From assembly GCA_003220675.1 (NCBI GenBank), contig QHTD01000061.1:1-35054 (forward strand): DNA of 35,054 bases. The letters are read 5' to 3'. The notes under the pieces were generated by a model. That model ran no database searches. It was not told the DNA's origin and was given only the letters and a program-made list of their open reading frames with translations. Positions within the stretch are counted from its first letter, which is position 1. The number at the start of each line of letters is the position of its first letter. The DNA comes from Candidatus Rokuibacteriota bacterium (GTDB taxonomy: Bacteria > Methylomirabilota > Methylomirabilia > Rokubacteriales > CSP1-6). Both the position numbers and the translations under genes were made by a program. Below, in pieces: positions 1 through 6,988 of the stretch.

Positions 1-903
1 CGAGCGGCTCGCGATCGACCGGGATCAGCCCCTTTCCCTCCTTGCCTGTCGATTCGGCAAGGAGCTGCTCGAGCCACGCCCCGAGGTCGTAGATCGCAGG
101 CGACGCGACCAGCGTGACCTTGTCGCGCCCTTGCGTCGCGAGGACGCCCAGGATGACGCCGAGGACGGCGCCGGGATTATTCCTCACGGGCACGCTCGGA
201 GCGCAGGCGTTCGCCATCTCCTGCGCCCGCCCGAGGAACCGCGCCACGTCGAGGCCCATGACCGCGGCCGGGACCATGCCGAAGTCGGAGAGCGCCGAGT
301 AGCGCCCGCCGATCGATGGCAGGCCGAAGAAGACCTGGCGGAACCGGTCGGCCTCGGCGACCTGCTGGAGCCTCGAGCCCGGATCGGTGATCGCGATGAA
401 TCGGCCGCCCGCGCGCTCCGCCCCGACGACCTGCCGGGCGCGCTCGAAGAAGTACTGCTTGAAGATGTTCGGCTCGAGCGTGCTCCCGGACTTCGACGAG
501 ACGATGAAGAGCGTCTTCGCGACGTCCACCTTCCGCTCGAACGCCCGGATCTGGGCGGGATCGGTGGAGTCGAGCACGAGCACCTCGGGGAATCCGGCGA
601 TCCGGCCGAACGTCTCCTTCAGCACCTCGGGGCAGAGGCTCGAGCCTCCCATGCCGAGCAGGAGCGCCCGCGTGAAGCCCTCGCGCGCGACGTCGTCGGC
701 CACGCGGCGGAGGCGGTCGATGCGGCTCGCCTGGTCCTCGGCGATCCCGAGCCAGCCGAGCCAGCTCGCTTCGTCGGCGCTCGTCCAGAGGCTGGCATCG
801 CGCGCCCAGAGGCGACGCACTTTCCCCGCTGCCGCCCACTCCTCGAGCGTCTTCCGCACGCGCTTCTCGAGATCGGGGGGCAGCGTCCGTGTCTGGCCGT
901 CCA
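1..903 (-). CDS. pgi: glucose-6-phosphate isomerase domain protein, Tal-Pgi type, 3' end outside the window
   Basis: It should interconvert glucose 6-phosphate and fructose 6-phosphate in the cytoplasm. 301 codons are visible; the C-terminus lies beyond base 1. The ATG at 903 opens with MDGQTRTLPPDLEK. The sugar-isomerase signatures LLLGMGGSSLCPEV, FIVSSKSGSTLEPN, FIAITDPGS and GGRYSALSDFGMVPAAV follow in order, then LLAESTGKEGKGLIPV. These match the isomerase half of bifunctional transaldolase/phosphoglucose isomerase proteins better than classical Pgi. No transaldolase precedes it: rpiA ends 65 bases upstream, so here the domain is a separate gene. The start is not certain, because the frame stays open further upstream and no good ribosome site sits just before 903. 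Family assignment is strong; start and full length are not. Confidence 0.85.
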
Positions 904-968
904 TCGCTACCGCCCGTGGATGAGCCCGGGCTCCTGTAGTTCCATGCGCGGCGCCGACGTGCCGACGG

Positions 969-1676
969 TCACGGCGACCCGCGCTGCCGAGTCAGCTCGC
1001 TCACGGAGGTCCCGTCGGCGACCAGGACGGTGTCCGCGGTCCCGAGGAAGAGCCCCGTGTCCACGACGCCGGGGATTGCGTGGATCGCGCGCTCGAGCCC
1101 GGGCGGGTCCGCGATCGGTCCCACCGCGCAGTCCAGGATGACGTTTCCGTTGTCGGTCACGAAGGGGTGCTCGGCGACCATCCTGAGCGTGGGCCGGGGG
1201 CCGAGCGCCGCGAGGCGGCGCCGGCACAGGGGCAGCGCGAACGGGATGACCTCGACGGGCAGCCGACCCCGGCTGCCGAGCCGCGGAACGAGCTTGTCAC
1301 GCTCGACCAGGATGATCTGGCGCCGCGACGCCGCCGCCACGATGCGCTCGCGCACCAGGGCTCCGCCGTACCCTTTGATCAGGTTGAGGTCGGGATCGAC
1401 CTCGTCGGCTCCATCCACCGTGACATCGATGTCCGCCTCGAGGCCGACCAGCGGGATGCCGAGCTCCCTCGCGAGCTCGGCCGTCGCCTCCGAGACGGGC
1501 ACGCCGCGCACGCGGAGGCCGTCGCCCACACGGGCGGCGAGAGCCCTCACGAACGCTGTCGCGGCTCGGCCCGCGCCGAGCCCCACGGCGGTGTCGTCCT
1601 TGACGAACCCGAGGGCCCGGCGAGCGAGCGCACTGAGCGGTTCCGCTGGGTCGAGGTGCACGCTTTCCGCCCCCAT
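969..1676 (-). CDS. rpiA: ribose-5-phosphate isomerase A
   Basis: It interconverts ribose 5-phosphate and ribulose 5-phosphate in the non-oxidative pentose phosphate pathway. The 235-residue length is normal for RpiA. The core DVTVDGADEVDPDLNLIKG carries the catalytic acid residues, the following GGALVRERI segment the catalytic Glu, and LVERDKLV the later Lys region. Two loops differ from the textbook form: the phosphate loop reads GLGAGRAATAF instead of GLGTGSTA, and the lysine loop reads KGYGG instead of KGGGG. The ATG at 1676 is preceded by a GGGGGTGAG stretch about 12 bases upstream. It is transcribed towards pgi, so the pair forms a sugar-phosphate module. It is divergent from the small gene at 1784. 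Confidence 0.93.
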   Translation of the reverse strand: MGAESVHLDPAEPLSALARRALGFVKDDTAVGLGAGRAATAFVRALAARVGDGLRVRGVPVSEATAELARELGIPLVGLEADIDVTVDGADEVDPDLNLIKGYGGALVRERIVAAASRRQIILVERDKLVPRLGSRGRLPVEVIPFALPLCRRRLAALGPRPTLRMVAEHPFVTDNGNVILDCAVGPIADPPGLERAIHAIPGVVDTGLFLGTADTVLVADGTSVSELTRQRGSP

Positions 1677-1783
1677 AATACGATCCGCTCACCCCCGCCA
1701 GCATACCCCCACGGCCTGCTCCCGCGGACCGCCGGAATCCCGCCCGTCCTTGCACTCATCGCAAGGGCCAGGAGGATGCGAGC

Positions 1784-2137
1784 ATGGACGCTGTCCTTGC
1801 GCTGCTGTTCATCGCCGCGCTGATCGCCGGTCCTCTCGGCGTGTTGGCGGTGCGCGATCGCCGGCGCGAGTCCGCCGAGGCCGTCCTCGCCGACATTCGG
1901 GCGGCCGTCAGGCGACGGCTGCGCGGCGAGTCCCTGCTTTCGGTCCAGGTGGTGCCCGCGACGCTCACGCGGCCCGGGCGCGTGGTGCTCTCCACGCCCA
2001 CCGGCTACGAGTACCTGACCAAGGCCGTGTGGACGACGGTCGCGAGGCGCGTGCCTGCGGGCTACGAGCTCGTCGTGACACGTCCGAGCCCTGTCGCACC
2101 GGAGCAGAGCGACCGAGCGCTCCCGCGCGCGGCCTGA
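1784..2137 (+). CDS. small membrane-anchored protein, unknown function
   Basis: I do not recognise this 117-residue protein. Residues about 4-22 (VLALLFIAALIAGPLGVLA) form one hydrophobic helix, followed by a charged stretch with many Arg and then a soluble domain of about 80 residues with mixed beta-like segments (LLSVQVVPATL, RVVLSTPTGYEYLTKAV, YELVVTR). This looks like an N-terminally anchored protein with a cytoplasmic domain. An AGGAGG ribosome site lies about 6 bases before the ATG, and codon third positions are GC-rich, so it is probably real. It converges on the OsmC gene with only 12 bases between the two stops. Confidence 0.7.
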   Translation: MDAVLALLFIAALIAGPLGVLAVRDRRRESAEAVLADIRAAVRRRLRGESLLSVQVVPATLTRPGRVVLSTPTGYEYLTKAVWTTVARRVPAGYELVVTRPSPVAPEQSDRALPRAA

Positions 2138-2149
2138 CAAGCTCCTGGT

Positions 2150-2617
2150 CTAGTCGTCCTCACGGACGTCGCCGTCCCACTCGATGGCGATGCCACGCTG
2201 GACCGACTGCGACGCCGGGCAGCCCTTCTCGTGCACCTCGATGGCCCGGAGCGCGTCCGGCCGCTTGCCCTTCGGGACCTTGACCGTGTAGCGGACCTTG
2301 ATGCGGGTGACGAGCGGCTTGCCGTCGACGTTCTCGATGAAGCCCTCGACGTCGGCGGTGAGCCGGTCCGGCTGGGTGGGGATCTTGCGCGCCGCTAGCG
2401 CCCCGGCTAGCGTGCCCGTCATTCAGCCGCCGACGGCGGCGACGAGATGGTCGAGCGTGGTCGGCGCCTCCTGCTCCGGCTCGACGCCGTAGAACTTCTT
2501 GATGCCGCCGTGCACGCCGTACACCACGGGATCGGGAAAGTTCTCGATCCACGCGCGCCGCAGCGGGCCCTTGTCCTTGATGATCCTGACCTTCGAGACG
2601 TGAATCAGCTCAGCCAT
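2150..2617 (-). CDS. OsmC-family protein, candidate selenoprotein (in-frame UGA at codon 65)
   Basis: OsmC/Ohr-like proteins are thiol peroxidases that use a reactive cysteine and a resolving cysteine. Read straight through, the gene gives 155 residues, normal for the family. Residues 1-64 end in TTLDHLVAAVGG; codon 65 is TGA (2423-2425); residues 66-155 continue with MTGTLAGAL and later HEKGCPASQSV, which supplies Cys133. Relatives have Cys at the position of codon 65 (AVGGC...TGTL), so the UGA replaces the peroxidatic residue. A stem-loop resembling a bacterial SECIS starts 10 bases downstream. TGA is an ordinary stop in neighbouring genes (rpiA, greA), so decoding would be local. GGGGAGG precedes the ATG; the K+ channel gene ends 18 bases upstream, suggesting one operon. 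A conventional pipeline would report 2423-2617 and 2150-2422 as two proteins. A nonsense mutation is the alternative, but it would have to hit exactly this codon. Confidence 0.85.
2393..2412 (-). promoter_or_regulatory. putative bacterial SECIS element in the OsmC-family gene
   Basis: In the mRNA sense the sequence CGCTAGC pairs perfectly with GCTAGCG across a 6-base loop CGGGGC. The stem starts 10 bases after the UGA at 2425-2423, so the loop lies about 18-23 bases downstream. Bacterial SECIS elements bind SelB, lie inside the coding region just after the UGA and carry conserved G in the apical loop. The geometry fits; SelB binding is inference. Confidence 0.75.
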
Positions 2618-2635
2618 ACGTGTCCTCCCCGGAGC

Positions 2636-3637
2636 TCAGCCCTCCGTGACGATGCGCTGGAGGGCCGCGTGCTGCTCGGTGTCAGCGCATCCCATGAGCA
2701 CGTCCCCGGCCTGGAGCACGCGCTCCTGCGATGGGTTGAAGACATGGCGCTGCGTCGCCCCCTCGCGCAAGGCAAACACGATCACGCCGGTCCGTTCCTG
2801 GAGCTTCAGCTCGCTCAGCGCCTGGCCCACCACTGCGGGGCCGACCGTGACCTCCTGGACGCGCGTCGCGCCCGGCTCCCGGAGCATCGCGTCGAGGAGA
2901 TCCACGACGTTCGGGCGCACCATCGCGGAGGCCAGACGCAGGGCGCCGATCGTGGCCATGGAGACGACCGCGCCGGCGCCCGCTTTGAGGAGCTTCGGGC
3001 CCGCGTCGTGCGCGACCGCCCGCGTCACGATCCGCATCGTCGGGTTCAGCTCGTGCGCCGACATGAGCGCGAAGAGGTTGTCCTTGTCCGAGGGCATGCA
3101 CGCGACGAGCCCGTGTGCTACCTCGACCCGGGCCCGGTGGAGCACGTCGCTCGTGGTCGCGTCCCCGATGATGTAGAGCATCCCCTCGCCGAGCTTCCGG
3201 ATCGCTTCCTCCTTCGTCGAATCGATCTCGATGCAGATGAAGGGCCGGCGCGTCCTGAGCAGCTCCCGCGCGACGTGTCGCCCCGTCTCCCCGCCGCCGC
3301 AGACGACGATGTGGTCCCGCAACGCTGCGATCTGTCGCTCCATCCTTCGCTTCTCCCATAGGTTCACAAGGTCACCCTCGACCCAGAACGCGGTAAGCGC
3401 GCCGATCCCGTACACGAGGCTCCCGCGGCCGGTGACGATGAGCGCGATCGTGAACCAGCGGCCGGCCCGCGACAGCGGATGGACCTCCTCGAAGCCCACC
3501 GAGGATATGGCGGTGACGGTCATGAACAGCGAGTCGAAGAGCGTCCACTTCTCGATGAGCTGGTAGCCGATGGAGCCGATCGCGATGACCCCGACGAGGA
3601 GGACCAGGACCTGCTTGATCCGGGCCGTCGACTTCAC
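2636..3637 (-). CDS. two-TM potassium channel with TrkA-N/TrkA-C (RCK) domain
   Basis: 333 residues. Residues about 8-25 and 62-84 are membrane helices flanking a pore loop with TAISSVGFEEVHPLS, so the filter reads SVGFE instead of TVGYG. From about residue 108 the Rossmann motif HIVVCGGGETGRHVARELL opens an RCK/TrkA-N domain. The acidic strand end ICIEID and IIGDATTSDVL follow, and a TrkA-C domain covers roughly residues 250-333. The protein should be a ligand-gated K+ channel of the MthK/Kch kind in the inner membrane. The start is GTG, overlapping the HAD gene's TGA by four bases (GTGA), which implies translational coupling. The OsmC gene follows after 18 bases. The K+ selectivity is inferred from the family. 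Confidence 0.88.
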   Translation of the reverse strand: MKSTARIKQVLVLLVGVIAIGSIGYQLIEKWTLFDSLFMTVTAISSVGFEEVHPLSRAGRWFTIALIVTGRGSLVYGIGALTAFWVEGDLVNLWEKRRMERQIAALRDHIVVCGGGETGRHVARELLRTRRPFICIEIDSTKEEAIRKLGEGMLYIIGDATTSDVLHRARVEVAHGLVACMPSDKDNLFALMSAHELNPTMRIVTRAVAHDAGPKLLKAGAGAVVSMATIGALRLASAMVRPNVVDLLDAMLREPGATRVQEVTVGPAVVGQALSELKLQERTGVIVFALREGATQRHVFNPSQERVLQAGDVLMGCADTEQHAALQRIVTEG

Positions 3638-4263
3638 GACGCCGAGACGCCCACGTCGGCCGCCGCGAGCTGCGCGCGCAAGTCGTCGCCCCGGTCGACG
3701 CGGTACAGGATCGCTCGAAGCCCGGCGCCCGCGGCCGCGGCGACGTTGGGCTCGTGGTCGTCGACGAACACGCAGGCGTCCGGGGGCAGCCCGTGCCGGT
3801 CACACGCGAGCGCGTAGATCTCGGGCTCAGGCTTGACGAGCCCGATCTCCGCCGAGCACACGATGTCGTCGAAGAGACCGGCGATGCCGAGGACCTTGCC
3901 GAGCCGTTCCCGCAGCGTCGTATCGCTGTTACTGAGGATCGACGTGCGATGGCGGGGTCGGAGCACGCGGATGAGCGCGATGTTCTCGGCGATCGGCCCG
4001 TGCGTCGCGCGCCATTGCGCGTGGAGGGGCGGCAACGGGCGGCCGGCGACCTGCTCGAGAGCGCGGTGAGCGCCGGCGAGCCAGGCGTCGCGGTCGCCGC
4101 GCCCCCGCTGCAGCCGAGACCACGCGTCCCCGTCATAGAGGGTGGCGCGGAGGCTGCCCTGCGGCAGGCCGTGCTCGGCCTCGAGCGCGCGGGCCGCTTC
4201 CCACTCCATGTTCCAGATCACCCCGCCGAAGTCGAAGATGACGGCGCGCGGCGACGTGGTCAT
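3634..4263 (-). CDS. HAD-superfamily hydrolase (IA, YihX-like)
   Basis: 209 residues, the usual size for a phosphatase of this group. Motif I is AVIFDFGGVIWN, with the nucleophile Asp and Gly in place of the second Asp, as in YihX-type proteins. Motif II is SILSNSDT, the motif III lysine lies in IGLVKPEPEIY, and motif IV is CVFVDDHEPNV. A helical cap lies between motifs I and II. Substrate is unknown; YihX relatives act on sugar phosphates such as glucose 1-phosphate, but nothing here proves that. The ATG overlaps the stop of the lipoprotein gene (ATGA), and its own TGA overlaps the GTG of the K+ channel, so the three genes are coupled. Confidence 0.87.
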   Translation of the reverse strand: MTTSPRAVIFDFGGVIWNMEWEAARALEAEHGLPQGSLRATLYDGDAWSRLQRGRGDRDAWLAGAHRALEQVAGRPLPPLHAQWRATHGPIAENIALIRVLRPRHRTSILSNSDTTLRERLGKVLGIAGLFDDIVCSAEIGLVKPEPEIYALACDRHGLPPDACVFVDDHEPNVAAAAGAGLRAILYRVDRGDDLRAQLAAADVGVSAS

Positions 4264-4532
4264 GGCTTGGGACGGGAACCGACGCCGTGCCTGCGAGGGT
4301 CGCTGAACGGCTTGTCCTCCTGCTTCGGGGCCGTCACCGCGACCCAGCCGCGGCGCTTCATACACTCCTCGTCGAGGTTGCTGCCCTTGGAGCACTCGGC
4401 GTAGTCGCGGCGGAACTCTTCCGTCGTGTACTTCTCGCCGATTTTCATCCATTCGCGCTCGTCGTCGCTCGCGCAGCCCGCGACCACCACCGCCAACCCC
4501 AGACCGGTCAGGATCGTCGCGGGGCGCGCCAT
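4260..4532 (-). CDS. small predicted lipoprotein
   Basis: 90 residues, starting MARPATILTGLGLAVVVAGC. The hydrophobic segment followed by VVAGC at residues 16-20 is a lipobox, so Cys20 should be lipidated after signal peptidase II cleavage. The mature part is short and charged (DDEREWMKIGEKY, CSKGSNLDEECMKRRGW) with two further cysteines at 47 and 57 that could form a disulfide. I know no function for it. It is the first gene of a coupled run with HAD hydrolase and K+ channel. The frame extends upstream without a stop, but the lipobox geometry decides for the ATG at 4532. Confidence 0.72.
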   Translation of the reverse strand: MARPATILTGLGLAVVVAGCASDDEREWMKIGEKYTTEEFRRDYAECSKGSNLDEECMKRRGWVAVTAPKQEDKPFSDPRRHGVGSRPKP

Positions 4533-4651
4533 TCTGGCCGCATTGTACCGCGACTCGGGTGCAGTCCGGCCCGGAGGACGGAGCCGTGCCCATCGCCCAC
4601 GCCAACGGCGTCGACCTCCACGACGAGGACACCCGATCGAGCCCTCGCGCT

Positions 4652-5665
4652 TCAGGCGAGGAGAGACGTGGGCGGCCTGACGAGCACGTAGCCCACGCCC
4701 GCACGCTCGAGCCAGACGCGGCAGAGCTGATCGAGCCGGTAGCGGCGCGTGACACTCGCCGCAGTCGGGCCGGCGGGATCGTTCACCAGGACCTCGTCGC
4801 CCTCGCAGCCCGTGAGCACCAGGAGGTGCCCGCTGGTCTCGGGCATCGCGGCGCCAACGAGCTCCCCCGCGCCGTAGGTGACGGAGGCGATCACGGGCAG
4901 ACCCTGCTCGAGACACCACGCCGCCGACGCCCAGTCGGGGAACCTCAAGAGGTAGCCGGCCACGCCGTGGCGCCCCGCGGCACTGATCGCCGCCGGCCAG
5001 ACGCCGTAGCGGTCGAGGGCGGGGTGGAAGATCTCGCGCGCGAGCGACGCGACCTCCACGCGCTCGCCCCAGTACGCGAGGACCATCGCGACGCTGGCGG
5101 GGGAGCAGATCCGCATCCGAATCGCCGCGTCGGCTTCCATCTGGCTCAGCGCGGGCACCGCAAGGCGCGTGGCGCTGGCGGACCGCGCGCCGGAGGGAGC
5201 CGCGAGGCTACCGTCCCACGCGGAGAGGCTCACGAGCCACGGCGCCGCGAAGGGGGCATGCCGACCCTCGCCGCGGACGCGCAGGCGCACGCGGACCGCG
5301 CTTGCCGGCGGCTCCGCCACGAACTCGTCGATCTCCGCAGCCAACCCCTCGGCACGCGCGGCGAGCGGCGCGAAGCGCGCCGCGCCAATCGTCGCGCCGG
5401 CGACCCACGCCGACCACCGGCCTGCGCGTTGCACCGAGACCTCGAACCTGAAGCTCGCGCGGGCGGAGCTCAGCGCGCTGAACGCAGGCACGAGATGACG
5501 CGCCGCCTTCCGCGGCCGCCACTCTGGGAGATCGACCACCGCGTCGTCGTCGTCGAGTCGTGGTGTCGGCGCGGCCTCGACGTCGCGGCGGCACGACGGG
5601 GGAATGACGTCCGCGAGGACGCTCGACGGCCAGCCGGAGGCTGCGAGGAAGAGATCAGTCGGCAT
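4652..5665 (-). CDS. C39-like cysteine peptidase family protein
   Basis: 337 residues. The C-terminal half is a papain-fold C39-like domain: VPALSQM (Gln175, oxyanion hole), RICSPASVAMVLAYWG (Cys187, nucleophile), ETSGHLLVLTG (His280) and VLVNDPAG (Asp296). All four catalytic positions are present. The N-terminal 150 residues are a beta-rich region (FRFEVSVQRAGRWSAWVAG, VRVRLRVRGEG) resembling a carbohydrate-binding or discoidin-type fold. No signal peptide or membrane helix is evident, and there is no ABC transporter domain, so it is not a bacteriocin exporter. Substrate unknown. It has its own 5' region with a strong hairpin at 5694-5719, and the lipoprotein gene starts about 120 bases after its stop. 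Confidence 0.8.
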   Translation of the reverse strand: MPTDLFLAASGWPSSVLADVIPPSCRRDVEAAPTPRLDDDDAVVDLPEWRPRKAARHLVPAFSALSSARASFRFEVSVQRAGRWSAWVAGATIGAARFAPLAARAEGLAAEIDEFVAEPPASAVRVRLRVRGEGRHAPFAAPWLVSLSAWDGSLAAPSGARSASATRLAVPALSQMEADAAIRMRICSPASVAMVLAYWGERVEVASLAREIFHPALDRYGVWPAAISAAGRHGVAGYLLRFPDWASAAWCLEQGLPVIASVTYGAGELVGAAMPETSGHLLVLTGCEGDEVLVNDPAGPTAASVTRRYRLDQLCRVWLERAGVGYVLVRPPTSLLA

Positions 5666-5693
5666 CAGGGGAGGCCAGCTGGATTGTCGGGGG

Positions 5694-5719
5694 CGTGGGC
5701 GGGAAAGCGCCCGCCCACG
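5694..5719. repeat. 10-bp inverted repeat between two minus-strand genes
   Basis: CGTGGGCGGG and CCCGCCCACG form a perfect 10-bp stem around the loop AAAGCG. It lies 29 bases before the C39-like gene and about 250 bases after the ABC permease gene on the same strand. No T-run follows on either strand, so it is not a classical terminator; it could be a protein-binding palindrome or a structured 5' leader. Confidence 0.5.
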
Positions 5720-5808
5720 GCATCCCCTGGTGTAGTTGCGCAGGCTTGGCTGCGCGTCCCGGACAAACCGGGATCAGGGACCTTCAGACTTGGGCGCCGC
5801 TCGTGCCG

Positions 5809-5859
5809 CTAGCAGGCTCCGGACGGCGCGGCCGCTAGGTCCGGTGGCAGGGTCTCCAT
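5809..5859 (-). CDS. possible 16-codon mini-gene METLPPDLAAAPSGAC
   Basis: In the 305-base gap between the ABC permease gene and the C39-like gene, an ideal ribosome site (AGGAGG, six bases before ATG) precedes a 16-codon frame ending in TAG. I recognise no family. It may be a leader peptide, a very small protein or chance. The rest of the gap (5666-5971) holds the 5694-5719 hairpin and nothing else I can identify. Confidence 0.25.
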   Translation of the reverse strand: METLPPDLAAAPSGAC

Positions 5860-5971
5860 CCAACACCTCCTGTATCCGAGTGGGCCCACAACGACGCACC
5901 GGGCGTCCCCGGCAGCGCCGTACTCCCTCTTTACTCCCCGCCCCGCGCCTCGTCAAGCGCCGAAGGCGACG

Positions 5972-6988
5972 TCACCGCGCCGCGCCGCGCAATCGAGGAT
6001 CGAGCACATCGCGCAGCGCGTCGCCGAGCATGTTGAACCCGAAGACGGCCAGCGAGATCGCCACCCCGGGCCACACGGCCATCCACGGCGCGCGGAACAT
6101 GTACGTGCGGCCCGAGCCCGAGAGCATCGCGCCCCACGACGGGAAGGGCGGCGGCACGCCGAAGCCGAGGAACGAGAGCGACGACTCCGCCAGGATTGTG
6201 GCGCCGAGCCCGATCGTCGCCAGGATGATGATCGTCGCCATGACGTTGGGCAGGATGTGGCGGGCGATGATGCGCGCGTGGCCGCAGCCGAGCGCGCGGG
6301 CCGCCTCGACGTACGTCGACTGGGCCACCGCGATCGCGGCGCCGCGGATCACGCGCGAGTTGATCGCGGCGATGAGGATGGCGAGCGCGACCACGAGGTT
6401 GAGAAGCCCGGGGCCGAGGACGGCCATGACCGAGAGGATGATCACCAGATACGGGAAGGACAGCCACGCGTCGACGAGCCGCTGGATCACGAGGTCGTAG
6501 GCCCCGCCGAAGTAGCCGCTCGACACGCCGATCACCGTCGCGAGGAAGATCGCGAGGCCGATCGTCGCAAAGCCCACCGTGATCGACACGCGTGCGCCGT
6601 AGACGACGCGGCTCCACATGTCGCGGGAGAGGTTGTCCGTGCCGAGCCAGTGGGCGGCGCTCGGCGGCTTCATGCGCGCACCGCGGACCGTCTCATCGTA
6701 GTCGTAGGGCGCGATCCGCTCGGCGAACGCCGCCATCACCAGCATCGCGACGACGATCAGGGCGCCGAGCGCGCCGAGCGGCTTGCGCCGCGCGAACCGC
6801 CCGACGCCTCGCAACGCTCGCGCGAGCGCGACGGACCGGTCGCGTTCGAGCGCGGGCTCCGCCCGCGTCCCCTCGGCTGGGCCGCTTTCGCGCGCGGGCT
6901 TTGCCCGCGCACCCCTCGGGAAGGCCTCGGAGGGGGCCACCGAGGCCCCCTCCGATTCAGTATCGGATTCGCGGATCGAGGACGGCAT
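5972..6988 (-). CDS. peptide-type ABC transporter permease (DppC-like)
   Basis: The second inner-membrane subunit of a dipeptide/oligopeptide/nickel-type importer. After about residue 75 it has the typical architecture: helix, periplasmic region with HWLGTDNLSRDMWSRVVYGAR, then helices with the EAA loop EAARALGCGHARIIARHILPN for contact with an ATPase, and the C-terminal GDALRDVLDPRLRG. The first 60 residues are abnormal: they translate the GC-rich hairpin repeat at 6845-6956 and the ATG at 6988 lies inside dppB. The in-frame TTG at 6814 would give a normal N-terminus (RGVGRFARRKPLGALG) right after the repeat and may be the true start. No ATPase gene lies downstream. Permease assignment is firm; the start is not. 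Confidence 0.88.
   Translation of the reverse strand: MPSSIRESDTESEGASVAPSEAFPRGARAKPARESGPAEGTRAEPALERDRSVALARALRGVGRFARRKPLGALGALIVVAMLVMAAFAERIAPYDYDETVRGARMKPPSAAHWLGTDNLSRDMWSRVVYGARVSITVGFATIGLAIFLATVIGVSSGYFGGAYDLVIQRLVDAWLSFPYLVIILSVMAVLGPGLLNLVVALAILIAAINSRVIRGAAIAVAQSTYVEAARALGCGHARIIARHILPNVMATIIILATIGLGATILAESSLSFLGFGVPPPFPSWGAMLSGSGRTYMFRAPWMAVWPGVAISLAVFGFNMLGDALRDVLDPRLRGAAR
6845..6956. repeat. stop-adjacent GC-rich hairpin repeat, copy 1 (between dppB and dppC)
   Basis: Three stem-loops: CGGAGGGGGCC with GGCCCCCTCCG (6928-6954, loop ACCGA), GCGCGGGC with GCCCGCGC (loop TTT, near 6890-6908), and CGCGGGC with GCCCGCG (loop TCC, near 6851-6867). On the minus strand it begins with ATCGGAGGGGGCC directly after the dppB TGA. 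It shares both modules with the copies at 14916 and 17055. Confidence 0.75.

Noticed and set aside
2423-2425. The TGA as a nonsense mutation making the OsmC gene a pseudogene
   Set aside because: It falls exactly on the reactive Cys codon, the downstream frame is intact and GC-biased, the resolving Cys is kept and a SECIS-like hairpin follows. A random mutation is possible but less likely.
4652-5665. Bacteriocin export/processing ABC transporter
   Set aside because: Only a C39-like peptidase fold; no membrane helices or ATPase domain.
5694-5719. Hairpin as rho-independent terminator
   Set aside because: No T-run on either side, and it is about 250 bases from the nearest upstream gene's stop.
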